Below are positions 6,684-13,837 of a stretch of DNA of 14,282 nt, one piece after another; position 1 is the stretch's first letter, and every line of letters begins with the position of its first letter. Under the pieces are notes generated by a model that was given only the letters and a program-made list of their open reading frames with translations, was not told the DNA's origin and ran no database searches. A program made the translations under genes and the position numbers. The stretch is from an uncultured Eubacteriales bacterium (GTDB lineage Bacteria; Bacillota; Clostridia; Oscillospirales; CAG-272): the NCBI GenBank assembly GCA_900546315.1, contig URCP01000076.1:1-14282 (forward strand), read 5' to 3'.

Positions 6684-7613
6684 TTACTGACCGGCGGTCA
6701 TCTTCGCGACTTCCTCAGCGAGATTGTCCTCACGCTTCTGGAGTCCCTCGCCCTTCTCGTAGCGGACGAAGCTGTCGATGGTGATCTTGCCGCCGAGAGT
6801 CTTCGCGACCGAGTCGATATACTTCTGAACGGTCATCGAGTCGTCCTTGACATAGAGCTGCTCAGCGAGGCAGTAGTTCTCGTAGAACTTGCCGAGCTTG
6901 CCGGCGACCATCTTCTCGATGATCTGAGCGGGCTTGTTCTTGTTCTTCTCGTCGTTCGCGATCTGGGTCATGAGGACTTCCTTCTCCTCATCCAGAGCGG
7001 ACTGCGGAACGTCAGCCTTGTTTGCGTAGGTAGCGTTCATAGCCGCGCACTGAAGAGCGACGTTGTGAGCGCACTCAGCGAACTCAGCGTTAGCCGCGTC
7101 GATGCCCTCGACGTTGAACTTAACGATAACGCCGATGTTTCCGCCGCCGTGAACGTAAGTGGAGACAGCGCCGTCAACGATGACGAAACGTCTGATGCTC
7201 AGCTTCTCGCCGATGACGAAGATCTGCTCCTTGAGAGCCGCGTCAACAGTCTCGTTACCGCCTGCGATCGTGTCAGCGAGGAGCGCGTCAACGTCAGCGG
7301 GCTTGTTCGCGAGGATGGTGTCGAGAAGAGTGTCGACGAACGCTCTGAACTTCTCGTTCTTAGCGACGAAGTCAGACTCGGAGTTGACCTCGATCATAGC
7401 CGCGGAGCCGTTAGCTTCCTTGATTGCGACGACGCCCTCAGCGGCGATTCTCTCTGCCTTCTTAGCGGCGACCTGGAGTCCTCTTTCGCGGAGGACCTTT
7501 ATAGCCTCCTCCATGTTGCCCTCAGCCTCGACGAGCGCCTTCTTGCACTCCATCATGCCGCAGCCGGTCTTGGCGCGGAGAGCGGCAACGTCTTTTGCGG
7601 AAATGTTTGCCAT
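6684..7613 (-). CDS. tsf: Translation elongation factor Ts
   Basis: EF-Ts exchanges GDP for GTP on EF-Tu. The 309-residue protein starts MANISAKDVAALRAKTGCGM, the N-terminal UBA-like domain, with MMECKKALVEAEGN and ALVEAEG conserved. The core exchange motif is seen as SDFVAKN (80-86), the equivalent of TDFVAKN whose Asp and Phe contact EF-Tu. Two repeated alpha/beta subdomains follow, with HNVALQCAAMNA in the second. The ATG at 7613 has a strong AAGGAG with 8-nt spacing. It lies 132 bp downstream of rpsB in the same transcript; the spacer carries strong hairpins. A terminator-like hairpin follows the stop. Confidence 0.98.
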   Translation of the reverse strand: MANISAKDVAALRAKTGCGMMECKKALVEAEGNMEEAIKVLRERGLQVAAKKAERIAAEGVVAIKEANGSAAMIEVNSESDFVAKNEKFRAFVDTLLDTILANKPADVDALLADTIAGGNETVDAALKEQIFVIGEKLSIRRFVIVDGAVSTYVHGGGNIGVIVKFNVEGIDAANAEFAECAHNVALQCAAMNATYANKADVPQSALDEEKEVLMTQIANDEKNKNKPAQIIEKMVAGKLGKFYENYCLAEQLYVKDDSMTVQKYIDSVAKTLGGKITIDSFVRYEKGEGLQKREDNLAEEVAKMTAGQ

Positions 7614-7642
7614 TTGTAATTCTCCTTAAAGATCTGCGCACG

Positions 7643-7735
7643 CCGGTAAGCCCGCCGACAGGCGAGCCGCCCGGAAATGCGTCTGCGTTTGTTTTATCCG
7701 ATTAATCCCGCGCGCGAAAAACGCGTGTTTGCGGG
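7643..7735 (-). promoter_or_regulatory. Paired hairpins in the rpsB-tsf spacer
   Basis: On the minus strand the first structure is CCCGC and CGCG pairing with CGCG and GCGGG (arms within 7707-7735, AAAAA on the plus strand as loop). The second has GGCTCGCC pairing with GGCGGGCT (7649-7668, two G-T wobbles, 4-nt loop) inside an outer CCGG/CCGG (7643-7674). Neither is followed by a U-tract. They could set the S2:EF-Ts ratio by partial termination or RNA processing; that role is inference. Confidence 0.4.
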
Positions 7736-7745
7736 GAAAGAGCAA

Positions 7746-8492
7746 TTATTCGTTGTCTTCCTTCTCCTCGACGGCTGCCCCTTCGGTAGCTGCCTCCTCG
7801 GAGAACTGCTCGCCCTGGTTGCCCTCGATGACAGCGTCGGCGATGACGGACGAGATGAGCTTGATCGCGCGGATAGCGTCGTCGTTACCCGGGATGATGT
7901 AATCAGCGTCGTCCGGGTCACAGTTGGTGTCGACGATAGCGATGACCGGGATGCCGAGCTTCTTCGCCTCGAGAACGGCGATGTGCTCCTTGCGCGGGTC
8001 AACGATGAACACAGCGTCAGGCAGTCTGTCCATGGTCTTGATACCGCCGTAGTTGCGCTCAAGGTCGTTCATCTCCTTGATGAGGGAAGCGACTTCCTTC
8101 TTCGGGAGAAGATCGAAGGTGCCGTCCTCCTGCATCTTTTCGAGCGAGAGGAGACGATTTATAGACTTCTTGATGGTCTTGAAGTTGGTGAGCATACCGC
8201 CCGGCCATCTCTCGTTGACGTAGTACATTCCGCAGCGCTCAGCCTCTTCCTTGATAGCGTCAGCCGCCTGCTTCTTGGTGCCGACGAAGAGAACTGTGCC
8301 CTTCTCAGCGGCAAGGTCGCGGACGAACATATACGCCTCGTCGAACTTCTTGACGGTCTTCTGAAGGTCGATGATATAGATTCCGTTTCTTTCGGTGAAG
8401 ATGTACTCTGCCATTTTCGGGTTCCATCTTCTGGTGTGGTGTCCGAAATGGACGCCTGCTTCGAGAAGCTGTTTAATGGTTACAACAGACAT
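7746..8492 (-). CDS. rpsB: 30S ribosomal protein S2
   Basis: S2 is a late-assembling small-subunit protein at the head/body junction and binds S1-like factors. The 248-residue protein begins MSVVTIKQLLEAGVHFGHHT and carries HFGHHTRRWNPKM (15-27), FVGTKKQA (69-76), RWPGGMLTNF (95-104) and PDAVFIVDP, all diagnostic. The C-terminus is a short acidic tail. The ATG at 8492 is set by AGGAGG with 6-nt spacing; a longer reading from 8618 is rejected because those bases are the untranslated leader and no Shine-Dalgarno sequence precedes it. It is the first gene of the superoperon. Confidence 0.98.
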   Translation of the reverse strand: MSVVTIKQLLEAGVHFGHHTRRWNPKMAEYIFTERNGIYIIDLQKTVKKFDEAYMFVRDLAAEKGTVLFVGTKKQAADAIKEEAERCGMYYVNERWPGGMLTNFKTIKKSINRLLSLEKMQEDGTFDLLPKKEVASLIKEMNDLERNYGGIKTMDRLPDAVFIVDPRKEHIAVLEAKKLGIPVIAIVDTNCDPDDADYIIPGNDDAIRAIKLISSVIADAVIEGNQGEQFSEEAATEGAAVEEKEDNE

Positions 8493-8627
8493 TTTAGTCC
8501 TCCTGAGTTTTCCCACCACCGTTTCATGGCGTCCGGTACAGAATTTCTCTGACCCTCGGAACGCTCGTCCGGTGTGTGTTATCGCGGCTGTATTTTTTGT
8601 GGGCAGACGCCGCCGCAAACGTCCACG
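8493..8627 (-). promoter_or_regulatory. rpsB mRNA leader
   Basis: About 135 nt lie between the predicted transcription start and the rpsB ATG. On the transcript, ACCGGACG occurs twice, and small stems such as CAGA/TCTG and CGGA/TCCG can form between and around them. Long leaders before ribosomal protein genes often bind the product for autogenous control. I cannot match this one to a known motif. Confidence 0.4.
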
Positions 8628-8633
8628 AATAAT

Positions 8634-8662
8634 ATTTTACCACAACCCCCCGCTTTTTTCAA
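8634..8662 (-). promoter_or_regulatory. Sigma-A promoter for rpsB-tsf
   Basis: On the minus strand: -35 TTGAAA (8657-8662), 17-bp spacer containing a run of six G, -10 TAAAAT (8634-8639). Each hexamer is one base from consensus. Start expected near 8627. Confidence 0.75.
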
Positions 8663-8687
8663 GAGGTTTTACAGATTGTTTACACAT

Positions 8688-9596
8688 TTATTTTCCGAAA
8701 TATTCCCTTGGCGACACGCCGACGATCTTCTTGAAGGACGTTGAGAAATATGTGTAATTGTCGAACCCGACCCGCGCCGCGATCAGCGATATCGGAATCG
8801 ACGCCCCTGAGTACTCGAGCGACTTCCGTATCCTGTATTCTCTCAGGAAATTCGAGAAATTCACGCCGAAATTCTCCCTGAACATACGGCAGAAAACGGT
8901 GTGCTCATAGTTCATCCTGTCCGCGAGATCGCCGGACGATATCGTGAGCGTGTAGTTCTTGGAAATATATTCCATAGCCTCGTTGACAAAGCGGAGATTC
9001 TTCCGCTTGATCTTTTCCGCGGTGCCGGTTTTGGTGCTGAGTATAACCGACACGGCGTCGTAGACCGCGGCGATCTTTCCCGCCCTGTCCGCGATTTCCC
9101 GGGACCCGCAGCATTTTTTCGCGCGGCGCGCGATATCCGCGAGACGCGCGCTTTCTTCCTCTCCGTTCCTGAGCACCTGACGATATATTATTTTTCGGTC
9201 GGCGAGTTTCTCTGTCTCTTCGTCAAACTCGCGGTCCCGTCCGGTCGTGAAATCGCGCGGACCGAAGAGCATACAGTCGTACCGCGGTTCCTCCCCTTCC
9301 GACCGGCAATAGCCAACGTGACCGGCGTACGGCGGAATAACAAGGACGTCCCCCTCATGAAGGACATTCATGGTCCCGTCGACCGACATCATGAGCGTTC
9401 CGCCGGTCATCACGATAATCTCGATCTCTTCGTGCCAGTGCGCCCAGACGCAGCGAACTTTCTCATCGTCGCCGGTGTATATTTTATCTCTTCGGCTTTT
9501 GCCGGAAAAGTCCATATCGAACGCAATCATGTGTATGCCGTCGTTATATCTTGGTTTGATGTCATCGTATACATAGTTTATCATCTTATCGCACAT
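8688..9596 (-). CDS. AraC-family transcriptional regulator (module 1)
   Basis: This is a cytoplasmic DNA-binding regulator of 302 residues. The N-terminal half is a cupin-like ligand-binding domain, with HWHEEIEI (53-60) followed by a turn and EGDVLVIPPYAGHVGY (81-96). The C-terminal hundred residues are the double helix-turn-helix domain: LADRMNYEHTVFCRMFRENFG is the first, and SLIAARVGFDNYTYFSTSFKK with GVSPREYF the second, the latter matching the AraC signature. The ATG at 9596 has GGAGG with 8-nt spacing; an upstream Met at 9629 has none. It is divergent from the solute-binding protein at 9772, its likely target. It is related to the regulator at 11279-12181. No terminator is seen before the rpsB promoter. 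The inducer is unknown, probably a sugar by family habit. Confidence 0.92.
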   Translation of the reverse strand: MCDKMINYVYDDIKPRYNDGIHMIAFDMDFSGKSRRDKIYTGDDEKVRCVWAHWHEEIEIIVMTGGTLMMSVDGTMNVLHEGDVLVIPPYAGHVGYCRSEGEEPRYDCMLFGPRDFTTGRDREFDEETEKLADRKIIYRQVLRNGEEESARLADIARRAKKCCGSREIADRAGKIAAVYDAVSVILSTKTGTAEKIKRKNLRFVNEAMEYISKNYTLTISSGDLADRMNYEHTVFCRMFRENFGVNFSNFLREYRIRKSLEYSGASIPISLIAARVGFDNYTYFSTSFKKIVGVSPREYFGK

Positions 9597-9699
9597 TTTG
9601 AATTCCTCCGCGCAAGTATTAAGGCACATACGTGCAAAAGGGTCAGGGCGTCGTTTTCACGGCAGGTCAATCCAGTGAAACAACAAGTCAACACAGTTA

Positions 9700-9728
9700 T
9701 ATACAATATATAAAATTTGTTATATAAT
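9700..9728 (+). promoter_or_regulatory. Promoter of the first solute-binding protein gene
   Basis: A perfect -10 TATAAT (9723-9728) has a weak -35 TATACA (9700-9705) at 17 bp. The region is very AT-rich and holds direct repeats of GTTATATA (9696-9703 and 9719-9726) and an inverted pair TATATAA/TTATATA (9707-9713, 9720-9726). A weak -35 fits activation by the divergent AraC protein, but this is inference. Confidence 0.5.
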
Positions 9729-9771
9729 TTATGTACAGTAATTCCAATACGATTTCAAGGAGATCAGAAAA

Positions 9772-11238
9772 ATGAAACGTAAAACAAGCTTTCTTCTCGC
9801 GCTGCTCTGCGTGCTCGCGTCCGTGTCCTGCGGCTCGGCAGACGGCGGGGACAAGACGGCCTCGTCCGGCGGCAGCACCGGGGAAACAACTACCGCCGCC
9901 GAGACAGAGCCTGCCTACGATTGGCCGGACGTCGACCTCGGCGGAAAGAAATTCTCTATCCTCAACTCGTCGACAACGTGGGGCTTCTACACGACGCTTG
10001 ACCTCGAAGCCGAGACCGGCGATGTTCTCGACGACACCGTTTACCGCCGGAATTTCCTGCTCGAGGACAAGCTGAACTTCGAGTTCGAAGTCACCGAGAT
10101 CGACATTGAGGACGGCACGGTCGACAAGATGAAGTCGGCAATCCTGTCCGGCGAGGATCTCTATCAGTGCGGCTTCCTGCGCGGCGAGTCCCTTTCCCCG
10201 CTGATTTCCGAGGGAATGTTCGTCGACCTGAACACTATGTCCGGTCTGAACCTCGACGAGCCGTACTGGGATCAGCAGATCCGCGACGCGGCGTCAATCG
10301 GCGAGAACAAGGCGCTCTACATCGCCGGGACCGATTTCTCGCTGATGGGCTTCGGCGGCACGATCTGTACATATTTCAATAAGGATATGCTCGAAAAACT
10401 CGGCGGCGAGTCCCCGTACCAGCTTGTCCGCGACGGGAAGTGGACGCTCGACAAGATGAAGGAGTACGCAGCGCTCGGCGCGAACCTGAACGGCGATACA
10501 TCGTTTGATTTCAGCGCGGACGGAAACGCGACATACGGAATCGCGACGTGGTATTCGGGCGCGACCGCGATGCTCCTCGGCTCCGGCGAGGAGTACATAA
10601 AGCGCGGCGATAACAACAAACCGTACCTCGCGATAGAAAACGATCATTTCTACAACGTCTGCGAGAAGATCGCCGGCATAACGTCGGTCAAGGGAGAATT
10701 CATCGAGATAAACGACAGCTCGAAGAATAAGCATTATGAGCTCGCGTTCGCCGATTCACGGTGCCTGATGACAATCGCCGAGATCAAGGCGTCGAACAAG
10801 TTCCGCGACATGAACGATTCCTTCGGTATCCTCCCGATGCCGAAATATGATGAAAATCAGGAGAACTACGTCTGCTACCGCGCCCCGGCGACGACATATC
10901 TCTGCGTTCCGGTGACGAACACGACGCTTGACGAGACGGCGGCGGTGCTCGACGCGGCGTCGTATCTGTCCTACACCGACGTCCTGCCGGTCTACTACAA
11001 CGTGACAATCGCGCAGAAGGGGCTTCGAGACGAGGAGTCGATTGAGATGCTCGAGATCATTCAGTCGAGCAGATATTTCGACACGGGAAGAGTCTTCGGC
11101 TGGACGACAACCCTGTACGATTCGATAGAGACATCGCTCCTCAAGGGCAAGAGCGACGTCGCGTCGAAGATAGCGAATCAGAAATCCAAGGTCGAGACGA
11201 ACATCGAAAAAACGTGGGGAAAGCTCGCGGGCAACTGA
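9772..11238 (+). CDS. Lipoprotein extracellular solute-binding protein, paralogue 1
   Basis: The 488-residue protein looks like a substrate-binding lipoprotein of an ABC importer, probably for a carbohydrate. It starts MKRKTSFLLALLCVLASVSC, a signal peptide with a relaxed lipobox ending at C20, then a Gly/Ser/Thr-rich linker to about residue 42. The mature domain begins YDWPDVDLGGKKFSILNSS. Segments such as WTLDKMKEYAALGANLNGD and FGILPMPKYDENQENY are typical of family 1 solute-binding proteins. The ATG at 9772 has AAGGAG with 9-nt spacing. It is strongly similar to the protein at 12343-13800. No permease or ATPase gene adjoins it, so the partner transporter must be elsewhere or the protein acts as a sensor or scavenger. 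Ligand not determinable from sequence. Confidence 0.88.
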   Translation: MKRKTSFLLALLCVLASVSCGSADGGDKTASSGGSTGETTTAAETEPAYDWPDVDLGGKKFSILNSSTTWGFYTTLDLEAETGDVLDDTVYRRNFLLEDKLNFEFEVTEIDIEDGTVDKMKSAILSGEDLYQCGFLRGESLSPLISEGMFVDLNTMSGLNLDEPYWDQQIRDAASIGENKALYIAGTDFSLMGFGGTICTYFNKDMLEKLGGESPYQLVRDGKWTLDKMKEYAALGANLNGDTSFDFSADGNATYGIATWYSGATAMLLGSGEEYIKRGDNNKPYLAIENDHFYNVCEKIAGITSVKGEFIEINDSSKNKHYELAFADSRCLMTIAEIKASNKFRDMNDSFGILPMPKYDENQENYVCYRAPATTYLCVPVTNTTLDETAAVLDAASYLSYTDVLPVYYNVTIAQKGLRDEESIEMLEIIQSSRYFDTGRVFGWTTTLYDSIETSLLKGKSDVASKIANQKSKVETNIEKTWGKLAGN

Positions 11239-11247
11239 GAACAGCCA

Positions 11248-11280
11248 GAGGGGCTGCCGGAAACGGCGGCCTCTTTTTTT
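11248..11280 (+). terminator. Intrinsic terminator after solute-binding protein 1
   Basis: A GC-rich stem (left arm from 11248, right arm ending at 11273) with a GAAA tetraloop at 11260-11263 and a two-base bulge is followed by seven T (11274-11280). It starts 10 bp after the stop codon. The T-run overlaps the stop codon of the convergent araC gene; no T-run lies on the other side, so it acts mainly for the plus strand. Confidence 0.85.
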
Positions 11281-12181
11281 ATCCATTCCCGCGGAAATAT
11301 TCCCTTGGGGAAACCCCCACCTGCCGCCTGAAAACATTCGAGAAATAGCAGTAGTCGTCGAACCCGACCTTCTCCGCGATCTCGGCGATTGTCGCGCACT
11401 GCCCGCGCATACAGGTCGCCATGAAAACGCGGTACTCGGTGAGGTACGCCGAGAAGCTCTTCCCGAAGCATTTCCGGAAAACCCGGCAGAAATAGGTCAG
11501 CGTGTAGTTCATCCGCGCGGCGGCGTCCCGGCTGGTCAGCCCGGTCTGGTAGTTCTCCTCGACAATCGAAGAGACACGGCGGATGAAGTCGATGTTCCGC
11601 GCGGCGATGCGGCGTCCGCTGTCCGGCAGACGCTCCCCGACGATAACGGCGAGAATTTTCCAGACGACAGCCATCTTCTCCGCCTGCTTTTCCGGCGACA
11701 GCCTGTCCGCGCCGTCCGAGACGCCGTAAAGCTCCTCCGCGAGACGCGAGAGCGCGCTTCCCTTCTCCCCGTCGATCTTCTCCGGGCAGGAAAAACGGCA
11801 CTCGGAGATCGCGCGCAGCTCGTCCGCGAGGGATCCCGTTCCGTTCAGAAACCGCCCGACCTCGATCTTGACGCAGTAATATTTCGTTGTATCCCCGCCT
11901 GTCGGACAGTACGCGCTGTGCTCGCGGTACGGCAGAATAACCGCGCATTCGCCGGGCGACAGAATAACGCTGTTCCCGTCGATAACCACCTCGAGCGAGC
12001 CGGAGATCAGCGAGAGAATCTCGAGTTCCTCGTGATACGCCGCCGAGATGCAGCGGTAGCTCCGCGCCCCCTCGTCGAGACCATAGCGCAGCTTTTCGAT
12101 ATATTCGCCGTCAATCGCGAACAGAGAGCACTTCGCGTGTATGCCGTCCGGATAGAACCGCGGCAGAGCCTCATAGACCAT
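11279..12181 (-). CDS. AraC-family transcriptional regulator (module 2)
   Basis: The 300-residue regulator has an N-terminal cupin-like domain (AYHEELEILSLISGSLEVVI at 48-67, then SPGECAVILPYREHSAYC) and a C-terminal double helix-turn-helix: RDAAARMNYTLTYFCRVFRKC and IAEIAEKVGFDDYCYFSNVF, ending GVSPREYFRGNG. The start is taken as ATG at 12181, with GGGTGA just upstream. A GTG three codons earlier (12190) is less likely because it lies only about 8 bp past the -10 box. The gene is divergent from the binding protein at 12343 and convergent with the one at 9772, so it could in principle serve both; by arrangement it should control the former. Its sensor domain differs much more from module 1 than its DNA-binding domain does, suggesting different inducers. 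Confidence 0.92.
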   Translation of the reverse strand: MVYEALPRFYPDGIHAKCSLFAIDGEYIEKLRYGLDEGARSYRCISAAYHEELEILSLISGSLEVVIDGNSVILSPGECAVILPYREHSAYCPTGGDTTKYYCVKIEVGRFLNGTGSLADELRAISECRFSCPEKIDGEKGSALSRLAEELYGVSDGADRLSPEKQAEKMAVVWKILAVIVGERLPDSGRRIAARNIDFIRRVSSIVEENYQTGLTSRDAAARMNYTLTYFCRVFRKCFGKSFSAYLTEYRVFMATCMRGQCATIAEIAEKVGFDDYCYFSNVFRRQVGVSPREYFRGNG

Positions 12182-12198
12182 TTTTATCACCCGGAATC

Positions 12199-12227
12199 AT
12201 TATAACACATCACGCGCGCCGTGTCAA
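12199..12227 (-). promoter_or_regulatory. Consensus sigma-A promoter of the module 2 araC gene
   Basis: On the minus strand it reads TTGACA (12222-12227), 17 bp, TATAAT (12199-12204), a perfect match to consensus in both boxes and spacing. Start falls near 12192, leaving a very short leader of about 10-12 nt. Such a strong promoter on a regulator gene would normally need repression. Confidence 0.85.
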
Positions 12228-12255
12228 GCAGAAAGTGCAACACGGCACAACTTTC
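12218..12255. promoter_or_regulatory. Candidate operator between module 2 araC and solute-binding protein 2
   Basis: GCCGTGT (12218-12224) and ACACGGC (12240-12246) are exact inverted arms, 15 bp apart; the left arm overlaps the -35 of the araC promoter. A second pair, GAAAGT (12231-12236) and ACTTTC (12250-12255), is nested with it. The position fits autorepression of araC together with activation of the divergent gene. CACGGCA also occurs in the module 1 gap at 9658-9664. Confidence 0.45.
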
Positions 12256-12293
12256 AGGCAACCGGCTCATAACGCGGTCATGTAAAAATAATG

Positions 12294-12299
12294 TATAAT
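12294..12299 (+). promoter_or_regulatory. -10 element of the second solute-binding protein gene
   Basis: A perfect TATAAT is preceded by TG but no TTGACA-like hexamer lies 16-18 bp upstream. This fits an activator-dependent promoter. The leader would be about 38 nt. Confidence 0.5.
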
Positions 12300-12342
12300 T
12301 GAAACAGTAAGGTCAATGTTTTTTTTGAAAGGAATAATGACA

Positions 12343-13800
12343 ATGAAACGCGGAATAAGTTTGCTGCTCGCACTCATAATTCTCGCCGGAACGGTTTCCT
12401 GCGGCTCCGAGACGCCGGATGTCGGCGACACGTCGTCCGGCTCCGGAGACACGACGAGCGATACGCCGACCGGAACCACCGCCCCCGACTACGACTGGCA
12501 GGATCTCGACCTCGGCGGCGCGAAGCTGTCGATACTCAATTCGTCGACCGAATGGGGCTTCTACCACACGCTTGACCTCGGCGCGGAGACCGGGGATACG
12601 CTTGACGACGCGGTTTACCGGCGAAATTCGCTGCTTGAGGACAGGTATAATTTCGAGTTCGACGTGACCGATTATTCTATAAACGAGGCGCCGGATTTCC
12701 TCAGGAAATCGATTCTGACCGGCGACGACGAGTATCAGTGCGCGTTCCTGCGCGGCGAGCTTCTGCCGAAGATGATTTCGGAGAAGCTGTTCGTCGATCT
12801 GACGACAGTCCCGGAGCTGCGGCTTGACGAGGATTATTGGGATCAATCGCTGAACTCGGCGGCACGGCTCGGGAAGGACGACGTGCAGTATTTCGCGGGG
12901 ACTGACTTCTCCCTGCTCCGCTTCGGCGCGACGGTCGGCGTTTATTTCAATAAGGATAAGTTCGACGCGCTGAAGATCGATTACCCGTACGACACGGTGC
13001 GCGAGGGCAGGTGGACGCTTGACCGGTTCGGTGAGCTCGCGGCGCAGGGCGCGAACCTGAACGGGGACGCGAAGTGGAAGTTCGATCAGCTCGGGAACGC
13101 GGATTACGGTTTTTCGACATGGTATTGTGGGATCAGCGGGATGCTGTTCGGCACGGGGGTCAGCTATATCGAGAGGGACGCGGGCGGCACGCCGAGGCTT
13201 TCGATCGAGAATGACCGCTTCATGACGGCTTGCGCGAAAATTGCCGGGATAACGTCGCAGGAGGGGGTGTTCATCCACCTGAATGACGCGGCGGCGAATT
13301 ATGAGACGGAGTTCGGGCGCGGGAGGCTGCTTATGACGATCGCGCAGATAAAGGCGTCGACGAATCTCAGAAGTTCGGAGGTGCCGTTCGGGTTCCTTCC
13401 GATGCCTAAGCTCGACGAGGAGCAGGCGGAGTATCATTGCTATCAGACGCCGGTTTCTACGTTTTTCGTGATTCCGGCGACGAATCAGCGGGTTTCCGAG
13501 ACGGCGGCGGTTATGGACGCGGGGGCGTTTTTGTCGGCGCGGGATGTGCTGCCGGTGTATTATGACGTTACGGTGTCGCAGAAGGGGCTGCGGGATGAGG
13601 ATTCGATAGAGATGCTGAATATAGTGAGCGCGTCGCGGTATACGGACGTGAGCCGGATATTCGGGTGGACTATCGCGATTTATGATAAGATCGAGAACAG
13701 CCTTCAGAACGGAAAGGGCGACGTGGCGTCGATAATCGCGTCGCTTAAGGAGAAGACTGAGAAGAATATCGCGGATACACTTGAGAAGCTTGATGTGTGA
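12343..13800 (+). CDS. Lipoprotein extracellular solute-binding protein, paralogue 2
   Basis: The 485-residue protein resembles its neighbour at 9772. It starts MKRGISLLLALIILAGTVSC, with the lipobox Cys again at residue 20, then an Asp/Ser/Gly/Thr-rich linker and YDWQDLDLGGAKLSILNSS. Over the 51 residues beginning YDW, 41 are identical to paralogue 1, and DVLPVYY, QKGLRDE and SIEML are shared near the C-terminus. The start at 12343 fits AAAGGA with about 9-nt spacing; in-frame Met codons upstream (12316, 12337) are too far from or too close to that site. Codon choice differs from paralogue 1: Tyr is mostly TAT here and mostly TAC there, and all nine Tyr codons after about 13,120 are TAT. The likely role is carbohydrate capture for an ABC importer encoded elsewhere. 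Confidence 0.88.
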   Translation: MKRGISLLLALIILAGTVSCGSETPDVGDTSSGSGDTTSDTPTGTTAPDYDWQDLDLGGAKLSILNSSTEWGFYHTLDLGAETGDTLDDAVYRRNSLLEDRYNFEFDVTDYSINEAPDFLRKSILTGDDEYQCAFLRGELLPKMISEKLFVDLTTVPELRLDEDYWDQSLNSAARLGKDDVQYFAGTDFSLLRFGATVGVYFNKDKFDALKIDYPYDTVREGRWTLDRFGELAAQGANLNGDAKWKFDQLGNADYGFSTWYCGISGMLFGTGVSYIERDAGGTPRLSIENDRFMTACAKIAGITSQEGVFIHLNDAAANYETEFGRGRLLMTIAQIKASTNLRSSEVPFGFLPMPKLDEEQAEYHCYQTPVSTFFVIPATNQRVSETAAVMDAGAFLSARDVLPVYYDVTVSQKGLRDEDSIEMLNIVSASRYTDVSRIFGWTIAIYDKIENSLQNGKGDVASIIASLKEKTEKNIADTLEKLDV

Positions 13801-13805
13801 GGAGG

Positions 13806-13837
13806 GGACTGCCGTGTTACGGCGGTCCTTTTTATTT
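13806..13837 (+). terminator. Intrinsic terminator after solute-binding protein 2
   Basis: GGACTGCCG (13806-13814) pairs with CGGCGGTCC (13820-13828) with one T-G wobble and a TGTTA loop, followed by TTTTTATTT. The T-tract overlaps the stop codon of the convergent ylmC-like gene. Confidence 0.88.

Noticed and set aside
7677..8552. Open frame of 291 codons on the plus strand across rpsB and its flanks
   Set aside because: It is antisense to rpsB, crosses its promoter-side leader, and is rich in Asp/Val/Leu repeats typical of a shadow of a coding strand.
8493..8618. Longer rpsB reading starting at 8618
   Set aside because: The added residues are not part of S2, whose N-terminus begins at the AGGAGG-preceded ATG at 8492; the extra bases are leader RNA.
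8694..11310. Similar sequence around AAATATTCCCTTGG at about 8697 and 11294 as possible repeats flanking a mobile unit
   Set aside because: Both lie at the 3' ends of the two araC genes and encode the shared AraC signature ending in SPREYF, so the likeness is that of paralogous coding sequence, not terminal repeats.
12313..13437. Long open frame of 374 codons on the minus strand inside solute-binding protein 2
   Set aside because: It is antisense to a clearly coding gene, is full of Arg/Leu/Val as expected of a GC-rich shadow frame, and shows no known motif or ribosome binding site.
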